Assembly: GCA_910585215.1 (NCBI GenBank)
Contig: CAJUDQ010000003.1
Coordinates: 1 to 64,000, forward strand
DNA: 64,000 nucleotides
Direction of reading: 5' to 3'
From: an uncultured Lachnospiraceae bacterium
GTDB lineage: Bacteria > Bacillota > Clostridia > Lachnospirales > Lachnospiraceae
Below, piece by piece: positions 55,869-64,000 of the stretch (positions within the stretch are counted from its first letter, which is position 1; each line of letters starts with the position of its first letter). Both the position numbers and the translations under genes were made by a program. A model generated the notes under the pieces. It did no database searches. It was not told the DNA's origin and was given only the letters and a program-made list of their open reading frames with translations.

Positions 55869-55897
55869 AATATACTTTTTATTTTTCAAAATTACAA
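55869..55897 (-). promoter_or_regulatory. Promoter of the giant surface protein gene
   Basis: Minus strand TTGTAA (55892-55897), 17 bp, TATATT (55869-55874), about 80 bp before the TTG start. Confidence 0.6.
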
Positions 55898-55903
55898 TAT
55901 TTC

Positions 55904-55937
55904 TGGGATAAATGGAAGATTTTTGGGACGAATGGAA
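55904..55937. promoter_or_regulatory. Paired 14-bp direct repeats upstream of the surface protein promoter
   Basis: TGGGATAAATGGAA (55904-55917) and TGGGACGAATGGAA (55924-55937), 12 of 14 identical with a 20-bp period, 7 bp beyond the -35 box. The layout fits a LytTR regulator site, and a LytTR gene lies about 0.7 kb away. Confidence 0.5.
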
Positions 55938-56014
55938 TAAATAGATTACAAAACAAAAAGACAGTCAAAATCTTGTTTGCCTTTGGCAACAAAAATTTTA
56001 ACCGTCCAATCATT

Positions 56015-56455
56015 TCATATAAAATTTACGTATTCAAACAATTCCTCATATCTGCAAAATTTTCCATACCACCGACAACTGCTGCAGATTTCCTCAAATT
56101 GTTCTCTGCTGATTCGCCTGACTCCGGCCTCTGCCTCTTGAAGCGTATAGAGTCTGTTTTCCAAAAGTCCTGCATATTCTAATGTCAATCTGTCTTTTTT
56201 CTGCACATCTTCATTTCCAAGTATACAATACTTTTCTTTTTCTGAAAAATTTGGACATTTTCTGCAGATATCATCTGTTCCACAAACAAGCAAAAGTTCC
56301 TTTGCCCGTGGAAAAGCGCCAAATTTTTTATATTTATCCACGCCTGTCCTTGCCACTATTTCTTTCATATGTTCCGTAAAAATCTGATTATAACCATTTC
56401 CAGAAAAAAGTCGGGTACAAAGCAGATGATGCCCTCGCAAAGTAATTTTATCCAT
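56015..56455 (-). CDS. DUF1284 protein
   Basis: 146 aa. It opens with LRGHHLLCTRLFSG, the RGHHLLC motif that defines DUF1284, and carries several Cys (VCGTDDICRKCPNF, ICSSCRWYGKFCRYEE) that could bind iron-sulfur or zinc. Function unknown. No convincing operon partner; it sits between the surface protein promoter and the LytTR regulator. Confidence 0.85.
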   Translation of the reverse strand: MDKITLRGHHLLCTRLFSGNGYNQIFTEHMKEIVARTGVDKYKKFGAFPRAKELLLVCGTDDICRKCPNFSEKEKYCILGNEDVQKKDRLTLEYAGLLENRLYTLQEAEAGVRRISREQFEEICSSCRWYGKFCRYEELFEYVNFI

Positions 56456-56662
56456 TCTGTGAATTTCTCTCTTCCCTTTTTCATTTATGTTTTATATACT
56501 TAAAAAATTAATATACAAATATAGCTTTCTAATATTGCCATTATATTATATTTTCAGGAATTTTTCCACTATATTTTTTGCCAACTCCCTCTGGAAAATT
56601 TCCTTAAGTTATGCTATGATTACTTTGCTGCTAAAATCAAAAATGATAAGGAGAAACCTACT

Positions 56663-57412
56663 TTGAAAATAACAATTATTGATGATGAAGAATCTGTAGG
56701 AATTTCTGTAAAAGAATTTATCTCAAAATACTGTTTTGAAAAATGCCTCTCTATACAATGTGATGTATATTCCAACAGCGCCGATTTTCTGTCAGTTATA
56801 GAAGAAAAAGCAGAAGCTAGAAATTATGATATTATTTTTCTTGATATCTTTATGAAACCCTTCGACGGAATCCAGACTGCCGAAGCATTGAGAAAAATCA
56901 ATATAAAATCACTGCTTGTTTTTCTTACCCAAAGCAGCGAACACAGAGCAGACGCCTTTTTAGTCCATGCCTTTGATTATCTTGAAAAACCTATAAAAAA
57001 TACAGAACTTGAACGGGTATTAAACGATGCTTTGGAAATACTGATGCAAAAGCGCCCTTACATAAATTTAACCATAGGGAAACAAGTCATGTCATTTTTA
57101 TATTCCGATATTTTATATATTATCGCAGATTCCAATTACCTTATCTTATATACCGACAGAGAGTACCGCTGCCGTATGTCTTTTGGCCGTATGAAAGCGA
57201 TTTTGACCTGTGACAGCCGGTTTTTAATGATTAACAGAGGAGTTCTTATCAATCTTGACTATGTAGTGCAAATGGAAAATTTGAGCTGTCAGCTTGCAAA
57301 CGGCTGCTCTTTTCCAATAAATAAGAAAAAAGAGGCCTCTTTAAAACAAGCTTATATTGCCAGACAATTCTCACTGAGAATGAATAAAATTTCAAAAGGA
57401 GAAAACCTATGA
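56663..57412 (+). CDS. LytTR-family response regulator
   Basis: 249 aa. The receiver domain (1-125) has DDEE acidic residues and phospho-acceptor D61 in IIFLDIFMKPFDG. A LytTR DNA-binding domain (about 140-245) has SFLYSDILYIIADSNYL and RFLMINRGVLINLDYV. Translation starts at TTG (56663-56665) with AAGGAG 8 nt upstream. The stop overlaps the start of the kinase as ATGA. It is a probable activator of nearby envelope genes (inference). Confidence 0.9.
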   Translation: MKITIIDDEESVGISVKEFISKYCFEKCLSIQCDVYSNSADFLSVIEEKAEARNYDIIFLDIFMKPFDGIQTAEALRKINIKSLLVFLTQSSEHRADAFLVHAFDYLEKPIKNTELERVLNDALEILMQKRPYINLTIGKQVMSFLYSDILYIIADSNYLILYTDREYRCRMSFGRMKAILTCDSRFLMINRGVLINLDYVVQMENLSCQLANGCSFPINKKKEASLKQAYIARQFSLRMNKISKGENL

Positions 57413-58728
57413 ATCTGCCTCTTATTCTACACGTCGCTGCGGAATATCTTATCATACTTCCTGCAATAGTTTTCTGTTTTCTTCCTGTCACAAAATGGCT
57501 GAAGCTTGCACCTGCAAAGCTTTATCCCTTATGCACTATCATTGTTGTTCTGCTTTGTTTCGCTCTTGGCTGTCTGAATCCGAACAGCTTGAAGTATTCT
57601 GCGAATACTCTTTTTCTGTTTCTGATGTTGATTTTTATGATTATATATTTTCAAACAGTACATCTGGACAAACAAAAACTGTTTTATCTTTTTTTGTCTT
57701 CATTAACAGCCCTGTCTTTTTGCAGACTTGCAGGAAATATTACAGAGGCGCTTATTTATCGAGAGGCCGATATTCATAAATATTTTGACTATGGATTAAT
57801 TGCACAATTTCTTTTCAGTTTTTTCTTTTTAGGCATTGCTTTTCTTTTCCGAAAAAAAATTGCATGGATATTTGAAAATTTTCACTCAAAAATAGTATGG
57901 CGGACTATCTGGACCATACCCGCTTTTATTACCTTTACCAATTTTATGATGGTTCCTGTAAAGTATCGCAATGTATGGGTTGGAAGAGCATTTCTGTTAT
58001 ATTTGACAATAGAAATGGTTCTGTTGTATTTTTTTATGTTTTTTCAATTTATATTTTATCAAATTGCAAAAACATCCTATGAAAAATATATGCTGGAAAA
58101 ATCCTCTTTCGTCTATCAAATACAGGCCCGTCAGTATGAAGCATTAAAAAAATATATGGAACAAACCAGAAGCATGCGCCATGATTTCAGACATATAATG
58201 ATAACGGTGGGAGAATTGATTCAAAAAGGAAATTATGAACAAGTACAAAACTATACCAGACATTATTATCACGATATTTTAGATGAAACCATGCCATACA
58301 GTTTTTGTAAAAATACCGCCGTAAATGCAATTTTATGTTATTATGCCAATATTGCCACGCATGCAGATATTCAAATAGACTTTCAAGTCGGACTTCCAGA
58401 TAAAATTTATATTTCTGATATTGACTTGAGTATTGTTTTTGGCAATCTTTTGGAAAATGCTATAAAGATGGCCAAAACCGTACAGCAGAAAAAGCGCTGT
58501 ATCTGTCTGACGGCTGATATAGATACCCCTGATTCCTTATATATTGTAATGACCAACAGTGTGAAAACGGCTAAACAGAGAGAAAGCCTGTCAGACAATG
58601 AAGAATATATAGATAATTTGTCATCTGTCAGAAATATTGCAGAAAAGTATTGTGGAGTAGCAGATTTTTATGAAAATAAGGACAAATTTGCATCCAATGT
58701 AATGCTGAAAATCAAAAAATATGAATAG
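57409..58728 (+). CDS. GHKL sensor histidine kinase (AgrC/VirS-like)
   Basis: 439 aa. Six membrane helices occupy about 1-225. The phospho-acceptor is H258 in MRHDFRHIM, and the GHKL ATPase has VFGNLLENAIKMA. This is the usual partner of LytTR regulators that sense peptides, but no agrB/agrD-like genes are near. Translation is coupled to the regulator through ATGA at 57409. Confidence 0.88.
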   Translation: MNLPLILHVAAEYLIILPAIVFCFLPVTKWLKLAPAKLYPLCTIIVVLLCFALGCLNPNSLKYSANTLFLFLMLIFMIIYFQTVHLDKQKLFYLFLSSLTALSFCRLAGNITEALIYREADIHKYFDYGLIAQFLFSFFFLGIAFLFRKKIAWIFENFHSKIVWRTIWTIPAFITFTNFMMVPVKYRNVWVGRAFLLYLTIEMVLLYFFMFFQFIFYQIAKTSYEKYMLEKSSFVYQIQARQYEALKKYMEQTRSMRHDFRHIMITVGELIQKGNYEQVQNYTRHYYHDILDETMPYSFCKNTAVNAILCYYANIATHADIQIDFQVGLPDKIYISDIDLSIVFGNLLENAIKMAKTVQQKKRCICLTADIDTPDSLYIVMTNSVKTAKQRESLSDNEEYIDNLSSVRNIAEKYCGVADFYENKDKFASNVMLKIKKYE

Positions 58729-58810
58729 CTCGTAAAGGTCCAAATCAGTAGAAATTGTTTTATCCTTCCATAGCTATTCATATACTTATGTGAGATTCCT
58801 GAGTTGACAC

Positions 58811-58830
58811 AAAAACAGCAAATTGTTTTT
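58811..58830 (-). terminator. Terminator of cysK
   Basis: Minus strand AAAAACA-loop-TGTTTTT, 7-bp stem with a T-rich arm, 17 bp past the cysK stop. Confidence 0.55.
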
Positions 58831-58846
58831 CAGCCATTTCCCGCTG

Positions 58847-59785
58847 TCAGTTATCGCTGAATAATGGTGTAGACAGATATCTGTCACCAGAATCCGGAAG
58901 CAGTACCACAATTGTTTTTCCGGCATTTTCCGTTCTTTTTGCAAGAATGGAAGCCGCCTTGAGCGCTGCACCTGATGATATTCCTACCAAAATACCTTCA
59001 TGGAATGCAAATGTTTTTCCTTCCGCAAATGCATCCTCATTTTCAATGGTAATTATCTCATCATATATCGCTGTATTTAATACCTCTGGAACAAATCCGG
59101 CACCAATTCCCTGAATTTTATGAGCGCCTGATGTTCCGGCAGAAAGAACGGGACTGTCCGCAGGTTCTACTGCCACAATTTTTATATTCGGATTTTTTTC
59201 CTTTAAATATTCACCTACGCCGGTAATCGTTCCACCTGTACCTACTCCTGCCACAAAAATATCAACTTTTCCCTCTGTCTGCTCCCAGATTTCCGGTCCT
59301 GTAGCAGCCCGATGTGCAGCAGGATTTGCAGGATTTACAAACTGACCTAAAATCACCGCCCCTTCGATTTCATTTTTCAATTCCTCTGCTTTGTCAATCG
59401 CACCCTTCATGCCTTTCGCCCCTTCTGTAAGTACCAGTTCTGCTCCATAAGCCTTTAAAAGAGTTCTTCTCTCCATACTCATTGTCTCAGGAAGTGTAAG
59501 AACAGCCCTGTATCCTTTCGCCGCCGCTACTGCTGCAAGCCCTATACCCGTATTGCCACTTGTAGGCTCAATAATGGTTGCTCCCTCTTTTAAAACGCCT
59601 TTCTTTTCTGCATCCTCAATCATTGCCAGCGCAACGCGGTCCTTTACAGAACCGGCAGGATTCAGATATTCCAGTTTTGCAAGAATAATGCTATCTGTAA
59701 TACCTGAATTTCTCATATATCTGTTTAATTTCAACATTGGTGTACTGCCAATCAGTTCTAATGCACTTTCTTTTATTTGACTCAT
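58847..59785 (-). CDS. cysK: Cysteine synthase (O-acetylserine sulfhydrylase)
   Basis: 312 aa. PLP lysine K48 in NPAGSVKDRVAL, phosphate-binding EPTSGNTGIGLA and the substrate loop GTGGTITGVGEYLK. It makes cysteine from O-acetylserine and sulfide. Its promoter is a perfect consensus, with a CCTAT-N7-ATAGG palindrome downstream that resembles the one at iscS. Single gene. Confidence 0.94.
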   Translation of the reverse strand: MSQIKESALELIGSTPMLKLNRYMRNSGITDSIILAKLEYLNPAGSVKDRVALAMIEDAEKKGVLKEGATIIEPTSGNTGIGLAAVAAAKGYRAVLTLPETMSMERRTLLKAYGAELVLTEGAKGMKGAIDKAEELKNEIEGAVILGQFVNPANPAAHRAATGPEIWEQTEGKVDIFVAGVGTGGTITGVGEYLKEKNPNIKIVAVEPADSPVLSAGTSGAHKIQGIGAGFVPEVLNTAIYDEIITIENEDAFAEGKTFAFHEGILVGISSGAALKAASILAKRTENAGKTIVVLLPDSGDRYLSTPLFSDN

Positions 59786-59821
59786 TATACATTTCCTCCA
59801 TATTAATTATGTCTTTTTAAT

Positions 59822-59840
59822 TCCTATGTATTTTATAGGT
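59822..59840. promoter_or_regulatory. Operator-like palindrome downstream of the cysK promoter
   Basis: CCTAT (59823-59827) - N7 - ATAGG (59835-59839). On the cysK strand it reads CCTATAAAATACATAGGAA, matching the iscS site at 15 of the first 18 positions or better. It lies about 17 bp after the -10 box, where a bound repressor would block transcription. Confidence 0.6.
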
Positions 59841-59856
59841 TTTATTTCTGTTGCAA

Positions 59857-59885
59857 ATTATACATGAAAATTTCTTTTTTGTCAA
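59857..59885 (-). promoter_or_regulatory. Consensus promoter of cysK
   Basis: Minus strand TTGACA (59880-59885), 17 bp, TATAAT (59857-59862). Confidence 0.85.
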
Positions 59886-59962
59886 TAGCTGGAAGAGTAA
59901 AATTGTTCTGTAAAATCTGTGCTATACAAACCATAAATTATTATTTAATAAACGAAAATAAA

Positions 59963-60040
59963 AAGGGCTGTCACAAAATAACAGTTAGGCAGAATTATCT
60001 ACATATATTATGCTAAAAACTGTTTTTTGCAACAACCCTT
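59963..60040 (-). terminator. Long-armed terminator of the adenylation-enzyme operon
   Basis: AAGGGCTGTCACAAAATAAC... (59963-59986) pairs with 60018-60040; the minus strand then runs TTTTTATTTT. It lies 15 bp past the stop at 60056. Confidence 0.8.
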
Positions 60041-60055
60041 CAAAATAATAAAATT

Positions 60056-61564
60056 TTAAAATCTCTTAATTTTCTTTGCTGTTGTTTTGTCAAACTCTGT
60101 TTCTCTTACAATCAGACTGTGAATCCTCTTATAAACTGGTACATCCTTATTATACTCATCAATCATCTCCTGTAATTTTGCCTGAATATCTTTTATATGC
60201 TTTTTCTTCGCATACTCATAATCAGGGAAAATTTCGGCCTCTATCAATGTATCCTTCTCTCTGACCAGAATTTCCTTTACCAGTTCAAAACGGCTGAACT
60301 GGTTTTCAATTTCTTCAGGAGAAACATTCTCTCCATTTGCAAGAATAATCAGATTCTTTTTACGACCAGTAATATAAACAAACCTGTCTTCATCAACATA
60401 ACCCAAATCTCCGGTTTTCAGCCATCCATCTTCAAGTGTTTCCGCTGTTTCCTCCGGCATCTTGTAATATCCCATCATAACGCTGCTGCCGCGTACCCAG
60501 ATTTCCTCATCAACAATCTTTGCTTCACAGTTTGGCATAAGCTTTCCTACAGAACCCTTTTTGCTTTCCCATGCAAGATTTGTACTGATAACCGGAGAAC
60601 ATTCTGTCATTCCATAACCCTGTAAAATTGTAATACCATACTCTTCAAACCTGTCTATGTATTCAGGGTCAAGATAAGCACCACCACTGCAAATTGTTTT
60701 CAGATTTCCTCCAAAAGCAGCCTTTGCAACCATTTTTTTCGGCATAATTCCTCCAGCCGCCTTTAATTTTGCATAAATAGACTCAATGACAAGCGGAACC
60801 AGCAGTACCATATCAGGCTTGAAAAGTTTCAAATTTTTCTGAACATGCATAATAGAATCATTAATGCAGCTGGTGACTCCAATATAAATTCCCTTAATAA
60901 TATCCATTGTCAGACAGTATACATGATTAATCGGCAACAGTGTCATAGTGACAGTGCCTGCCGGAATCTTCATATCAAGACATACAGCATTATCCGTCAG
61001 ATTTCTGTGAGACAGCATAACTCCCTTGCTTTTTCCTGTCGTACCGGAAGTAAATAATATTGTACATAACTGTTCTGGCTGTATCTCTGTTTCATATTCC
61101 CCCTGATGCTGACCAACAAGAGAGGACCATGATAAAATTCCGTCCGTTTCCTCTTCTGCCTGCAAAGATATAATATGCTGAATCTGAGGGCATGCCTGCT
61201 TTGCCATAGCAGCAACATCTGCACGAATCTCATCAAAAATAAGCATCTCCACATCTGCACGATTTAACAGTTCGCAAATATCAGCCGCTGCAAGCTGTGC
61301 ATCGATAGGTACTGCCACACTTGCACTGTTTACAATACCAAAAAAACTTGCAATCCATGAATAGGTAGTAGCTCCCAGAACTGCTATGTGTTTTCCTTTC
61401 ATTCCAAGTGCTTCTATCATACGGCTGACGGACATGGAATCTCTGTCAAGGTCACAAAAAGTCTTTTCCTCAACTTCTTTTTTTACTTTATAGCGATATG
61501 CCGCCTGATTCCCATAGGAATCCTTTGCATGTCTTATTACATCTCTTAACGTTTCTACTGCCAT
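60056..61564 (-). CDS. AMP-forming adenylation enzyme (acyl/aminoacyl ligase)
   Basis: 502 aa ANL-superfamily enzyme. Motifs: P-loop-like LFTSGTTGKSKGVMLSHRNL, GYGMTECSPVIS, GWLKTGDLGYVDEDRFVYITGR and the C-terminal catalytic Lys region KTTAKKIKRF. It should activate a carboxylic acid and load it on the carrier protein encoded upstream. Substrate is unclear from sequence. The ATG at 61564 follows GGAGG by 7 nt. It is the last gene of the hydrolase-C-ACP-A operon, after an inverted repeat that may attenuate. Confidence 0.85.
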   Translation of the reverse strand: MAVETLRDVIRHAKDSYGNQAAYRYKVKKEVEEKTFCDLDRDSMSVSRMIEALGMKGKHIAVLGATTYSWIASFFGIVNSASVAVPIDAQLAAADICELLNRADVEMLIFDEIRADVAAMAKQACPQIQHIISLQAEEETDGILSWSSLVGQHQGEYETEIQPEQLCTILFTSGTTGKSKGVMLSHRNLTDNAVCLDMKIPAGTVTMTLLPINHVYCLTMDIIKGIYIGVTSCINDSIMHVQKNLKLFKPDMVLLVPLVIESIYAKLKAAGGIMPKKMVAKAAFGGNLKTICSGGAYLDPEYIDRFEEYGITILQGYGMTECSPVISTNLAWESKKGSVGKLMPNCEAKIVDEEIWVRGSSVMMGYYKMPEETAETLEDGWLKTGDLGYVDEDRFVYITGRKKNLIILANGENVSPEEIENQFSRFELVKEILVREKDTLIEAEIFPDYEYAKKKHIKDIQAKLQEMIDEYNKDVPVYKRIHSLIVRETEFDKTTAKKIKRF

Positions 61565-61638
61565 TTTATTTCCTCCATTTTTTATTATCAACAGTTATCG
61601 TTCAGATAACATCATAAAAATAATACCAAACTATAAAG

Positions 61639-61681
61639 CTCCGTTTATCGCACCTTTATAAATACGGTTTGATAAACGGAG
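61639..61681. terminator. Inverted repeat between carrier protein and adenylation genes
   Basis: CTCCGTTTATC (61639-61649) pairs perfectly with GATAAACGGAG (61671-61681). It follows the carrier protein stop; a weak T run on the minus strand suggests a partial terminator or RNA-processing site. Confidence 0.55.
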
Positions 61682-61686
61682 ACTTT

Positions 61687-61917
61687 TTACTGTTCCTGCA
61701 GGGACTCGATATACTTTATGGCATCTTCCACAGTTTTAATATTGATTACTTCTCTTTCCTCTACCTCAATATCAAACTGCTCCTCAATCTGTCCCACCAT
61801 GCTCATAAAGTCATAGGAGTTAAAGCCAAGATCTTCAATAAATCTTGCCTCTTCTGTAACCTGCTCCGGCTTTACATCTACATATTCGCAGATAATCTCT
61901 CTTAATTCCTCTAACAT
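61687..61917 (-). CDS. Acyl/peptidyl carrier protein
   Basis: 76 aa. Four-helix carrier fold with the phosphopantetheine serine S34 in DLGFNSYDFMSM. The acidic helix 2 (VGQIEEQFDIEVEE) is typical. It lies between the condensation-domain gene (18 bp upstream) and the adenylation enzyme, so it probably carries the activated building block of that pathway rather than serving fatty-acid synthesis. Confidence 0.9.
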   Translation of the reverse strand: MLEELREIICEYVDVKPEQVTEEARFIEDLGFNSYDFMSMVGQIEEQFDIEVEEREVINIKTVEDAIKYIESLQEQ

Positions 61918-61935
61918 TCTTTTTCCTTCCTCCTG

Positions 61936-63339
61936 TTATGCCCACTTGATAATTTCACCGACAGTACGGCTTGCATCCTCAATTCCTCTAAACATGATTC
62001 TGCAAAGATAGTAATAGATTTCCTCCAGCTTCTCCGGTGTCACCACCCCTGTCTGATGTTCAAAACAGAAATCCAGTCCGCCATCCGGTCTGTGGCTTAC
62101 CGTCAGATACAGTGTATGCGCTGCTGCGCCATTGGAATATCTCTTTACATCATATTGAATATCACCCAGTTTGTCAAGCCCTGGTCCGTCATATTTCATT
62201 GCCAGCGGCTGATAGGTCAAAGCAAGTCCCTCATAGGTCTGTCCATTTTCGAGATGATAATAATTCTTTCTAAAAGCATAAAATTCAGAAGGGCTATAGC
62301 TTGCATGACGGAAATACTGATTCTGCAAATCCCTGATTTTATAAATTCCCTCTAAAAATGTATCCGTCTTTGACACAATTGTACGGAATGGAAAGCTGTG
62401 GATTCTGGTTCCTCCACAACGCTTTTCCGATAAAGTAGCACGTCTTGCGATTGTAGTATTTACAGAAACATCATTCTGATTATTTTCCTTCTGCAAATAA
62501 GTTCTAAGTCCCATAAGCAGCAGACATGTCATAGAGACATGATTTTCCTCACAGAATTTCAAAAGCTTTTGTGTCGCTTCCTCTTCCAGATGAAAGTTTC
62601 CAAGATTCGCATCCACATTATCAGAGGTATTCGTAGCTGCGCGGAGTTTTGGATTCTTTTTCTTCTTTCTCTCCTCTTTCAGTTTCCCTGGTCCATAAAT
62701 ATCCGTAAAAATCGGCTCTGAAGAAGAAATCAGCTTTTCAAAAAACTCTCTGTCCTTTTGTGCAGATGCACTTCCTGCTTCATATGCCAAATCCTTTTCA
62801 AGCTGTTTTAAATAAGAGCTCATTTCCTTTGGGTATGGAATATCCTCATATACACGACTACAGTAAAGCTCGATTACATCTTTAAAAAATACCACCAGAG
62901 ACTGTGCATCCATAATCAAATGGTTCACCTTAATATATAAACCATGAAAACCATCTGGCATCTTTATCATAACGATTTTATGTAACGGAGAATCATATGG
63001 CTCAAACGGAGTACTTGTCCATTCTGTCATTTTTTCATGCGCATGCTCCGGCTTCCAATTTGAAAAATCGAAATGGTCGATTTCCTGTGTTTCCTCTTTT
63101 ACTACATACTGATATACATTTCCCTCTTTATCCTCGGTAAATCTGATACGCATAGACTCGCAGCGGGCAACTGCCTCTTTGATACACTGTTTCAAAAGCT
63201 CCCAGTCAAGCTCTACCTGTATCGTCAGTCCGGAACCGATATTTAACACCTGTTTTTTTGGACAATATTTCATACAATAATAGTGTAATTTCTGTGCTGA
63301 AGTCAACGGATATACTTTATTGCCTTTTCTTGTTTTCAT
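61936..63339 (-). CDS. Stand-alone condensation-domain protein
   Basis: 467 aa. It resembles nonribosomal-peptide condensation domains and related acyltransferases. The HHxxxDG active-site motif appears as NHLIMDA (139-145): the second, catalytic His (H140) and the Asp are kept, while the first His and the Gly are changed. Later segments SVNTTIARRATL and SFPFRTIV fit the C-terminal half of the fold. It likely joins the carrier-bound acyl group to an amine or hydroxyl. The ATG overlaps the hydrolase stop as ATGA. Confidence 0.8.
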   Translation of the reverse strand: MKTRKGNKVYPLTSAQKLHYYCMKYCPKKQVLNIGSGLTIQVELDWELLKQCIKEAVARCESMRIRFTEDKEGNVYQYVVKEETQEIDHFDFSNWKPEHAHEKMTEWTSTPFEPYDSPLHKIVMIKMPDGFHGLYIKVNHLIMDAQSLVVFFKDVIELYCSRVYEDIPYPKEMSSYLKQLEKDLAYEAGSASAQKDREFFEKLISSSEPIFTDIYGPGKLKEERKKKKNPKLRAATNTSDNVDANLGNFHLEEEATQKLLKFCEENHVSMTCLLLMGLRTYLQKENNQNDVSVNTTIARRATLSEKRCGGTRIHSFPFRTIVSKTDTFLEGIYKIRDLQNQYFRHASYSPSEFYAFRKNYYHLENGQTYEGLALTYQPLAMKYDGPGLDKLGDIQYDVKRYSNGAAAHTLYLTVSHRPDGGLDFCFEHQTGVVTPEKLEEIYYYLCRIMFRGIEDASRTVGEIIKWA

Positions 63340-64000
63340 AATTTTCCTCCTTCTAAAACCGGAAAAATAAACGAACGAATCGCTTCCTCATATTTTTCAG
63401 GATTTTTATAACAAGCCTCCACATGACCTGCTCCTTCTATAATCAACAGTTCCTTATTGGAAGCACATGCCTCATAAAGCTCATACACCATATCGCATGG
63501 AACAAAAGTATCAGAATCCCCATGAATAAATAAAATCGGAATTTCTGCCTTTTTTACTTCATTTCTTGCATTACATTCATCCAGCTCATATCCGGCTCTT
63601 TTTTTCACCATCTGATTTGCAATCTGCATAATCGGGAATGGAGGCAGATGATACATATTTTTTAATACAGCGCTGAATACATCCCATGCAGAAGTGAATG
63701 CACAATCTGATATCGCAGCTTTTACCTGCTTTGGCAGTTCCAATCCTGTTGTCATAAGAACCGTAGCTGCTCCCATGGAATCACCATGAAGCAGAATCTG
63801 ACAATCTTCTCCAAGACGCTCTACCGTATAATCAATCCAGAGCTTTGCATCTTTTCTGTCCAGACATCCAAATCCAATATAGGTCCCCTCACTCTTTCCA
63901 TGTGCCCGTTCATCTACAATCAATAGACAAAACCCATGCTCCAGATAAAATTTTGCGAGCGTGGAATAATCATTCATGCCCTCACTCGTATAACCATGAA
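63336..64000 (-). CDS. Alpha/beta hydrolase, 5' end beyond the window
   Basis: The frame stays open to the window edge, with HGYTSEG (oxyanion-type HG motif) before the first internal Met at 63977, so the N-terminus is missing here. The nucleophile elbow is HGDSMG, with acid D in HGDSDTFVP and H in GAGHVEA. It resembles the YqkD/ABHD17-like group (serine esterase or thioesterase). Coupled to the condensation gene, it may release or edit the product of the pathway (inference). Confidence 0.85.
   Translation of the reverse strand, partial: HGYTSEGMNDYSTLAKFYLEHGFCLLIVDERAHGKSEGTYIGFGCLDRKDAKLWIDYTVERLGEDCQILLHGDSMGAATVLMTTGLELPKQVKAAISDCAFTSAWDVFSAVLKNMYHLPPFPIMQIANQMVKKRAGYELDECNARNEVKKAEIPILFIHGDSDTFVPCDMVYELYEACASNKELLIIEGAGHVEACYKNPEKYEEAIRSFIFPVLEGGKL

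Noticed and set aside
56575..56584. A single TTTTTGCCAA before the LytTR regulator, like the repeats at the Hsp70 operon
   Set aside because: Similar 8-10-mers occur inside unrelated genes (for example near 49606 and 48430), so a lone copy is likely chance in AT-rich DNA.

Overview
The window is low-GC bacterial chromosome. The gene content (parE-parC-greA, IspH next to an S1-domain protein, YlbJ-type membrane protein, UPF0237-UPF0210 pair, DegV, PAS and GGDEF signalling proteins, LytTR/GHKL two-component pair, strong AGGAGG-type ribosome sites) fits a gut-type Lachnospiraceae (Clostridia). I cannot name genus or species from sequence alone. Most genes lie on the minus strand; exceptions are a tRNA-Thr, a NUDIX remnant, a PAS-CPBP protein, tmcAL, a ylbJ-like gene and one LytTR/GHKL pair.

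Layout: 1-430 is the right end of an IS605/TnpB-type element broken by a 154-bp MITE-like insertion. 432-4912 carries a MacB-type ABC transporter, tRNA-Thr(CGT), a DegV protein and a NUDIX remnant. 4926-10798 is a parE-parC-greA-nitrilase operon. 10921-17551 holds GNAT, uppP, gph, PAS-CPBP, truA and an HD-GYP/GGDEF protein. 17742-28928 is an eight-gene operon of unusual content. 29363-37609 holds the iscS-iscU pair, tmcAL, a pepD-walJ-ACT-UPF0210 operon and ylbJ. 37773-49630 holds an alarmone synthetase plus two-component operon, DivIVA-like protein, coaD, rsmD, cheR, an rpiR-flavoprotein-cmk-ispH-S1 run and a glycosyltransferase. 49841-58728 holds a giant surface protein, a DUF1284 protein and a LytTR/GHKL two-component pair. 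58847-64000 holds cysK and a stand-alone hydrolase / condensation / carrier protein / adenylation operon that runs off the window.

The best candidate for an undescribed system is the 17742-28928 operon. From one promoter it reads: cytoplasmic C39-like cysteine protease with an acidic disordered N-terminus; unknown 173-aa protein; dynamin-like GTPase with a glycine-rich membrane hairpin; GrpE-like exchange factor with a long coiled coil; second dynamin-like GTPase; unknown 177-aa protein; Hsp70 ATPase with a novel C-terminus; and an Hsp70 ATPase fused to Sel1 repeats and an RCC1-type propeller. Neither Hsp70 has a recognisable substrate-binding domain and no J-domain protein is encoded. This looks like a chaperone ATPase-exchange factor module coupled to membrane-remodelling GTPases and a protease. 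Its function (envelope stress, membrane repair, phage response or protein quality control) is not shown by the sequence.

The second notable item is the giant surface protein at 49841-55790. Its only good start (TTG behind a perfect AGGAGGG) is separated from the signal peptide and body by a run of ten G residues, which puts the two out of frame in this copy. Nine or twelve G would restore one open frame, so it is a probable phase-variable gene in the OFF state. Direct repeats sit just upstream of its promoter, next to a LytTR regulator gene. A third is a shared CCTAT-N7-ATAGG operator-like motif at the promoters of iscS and cysK, suggesting a common sulfur or Fe-S regulator.
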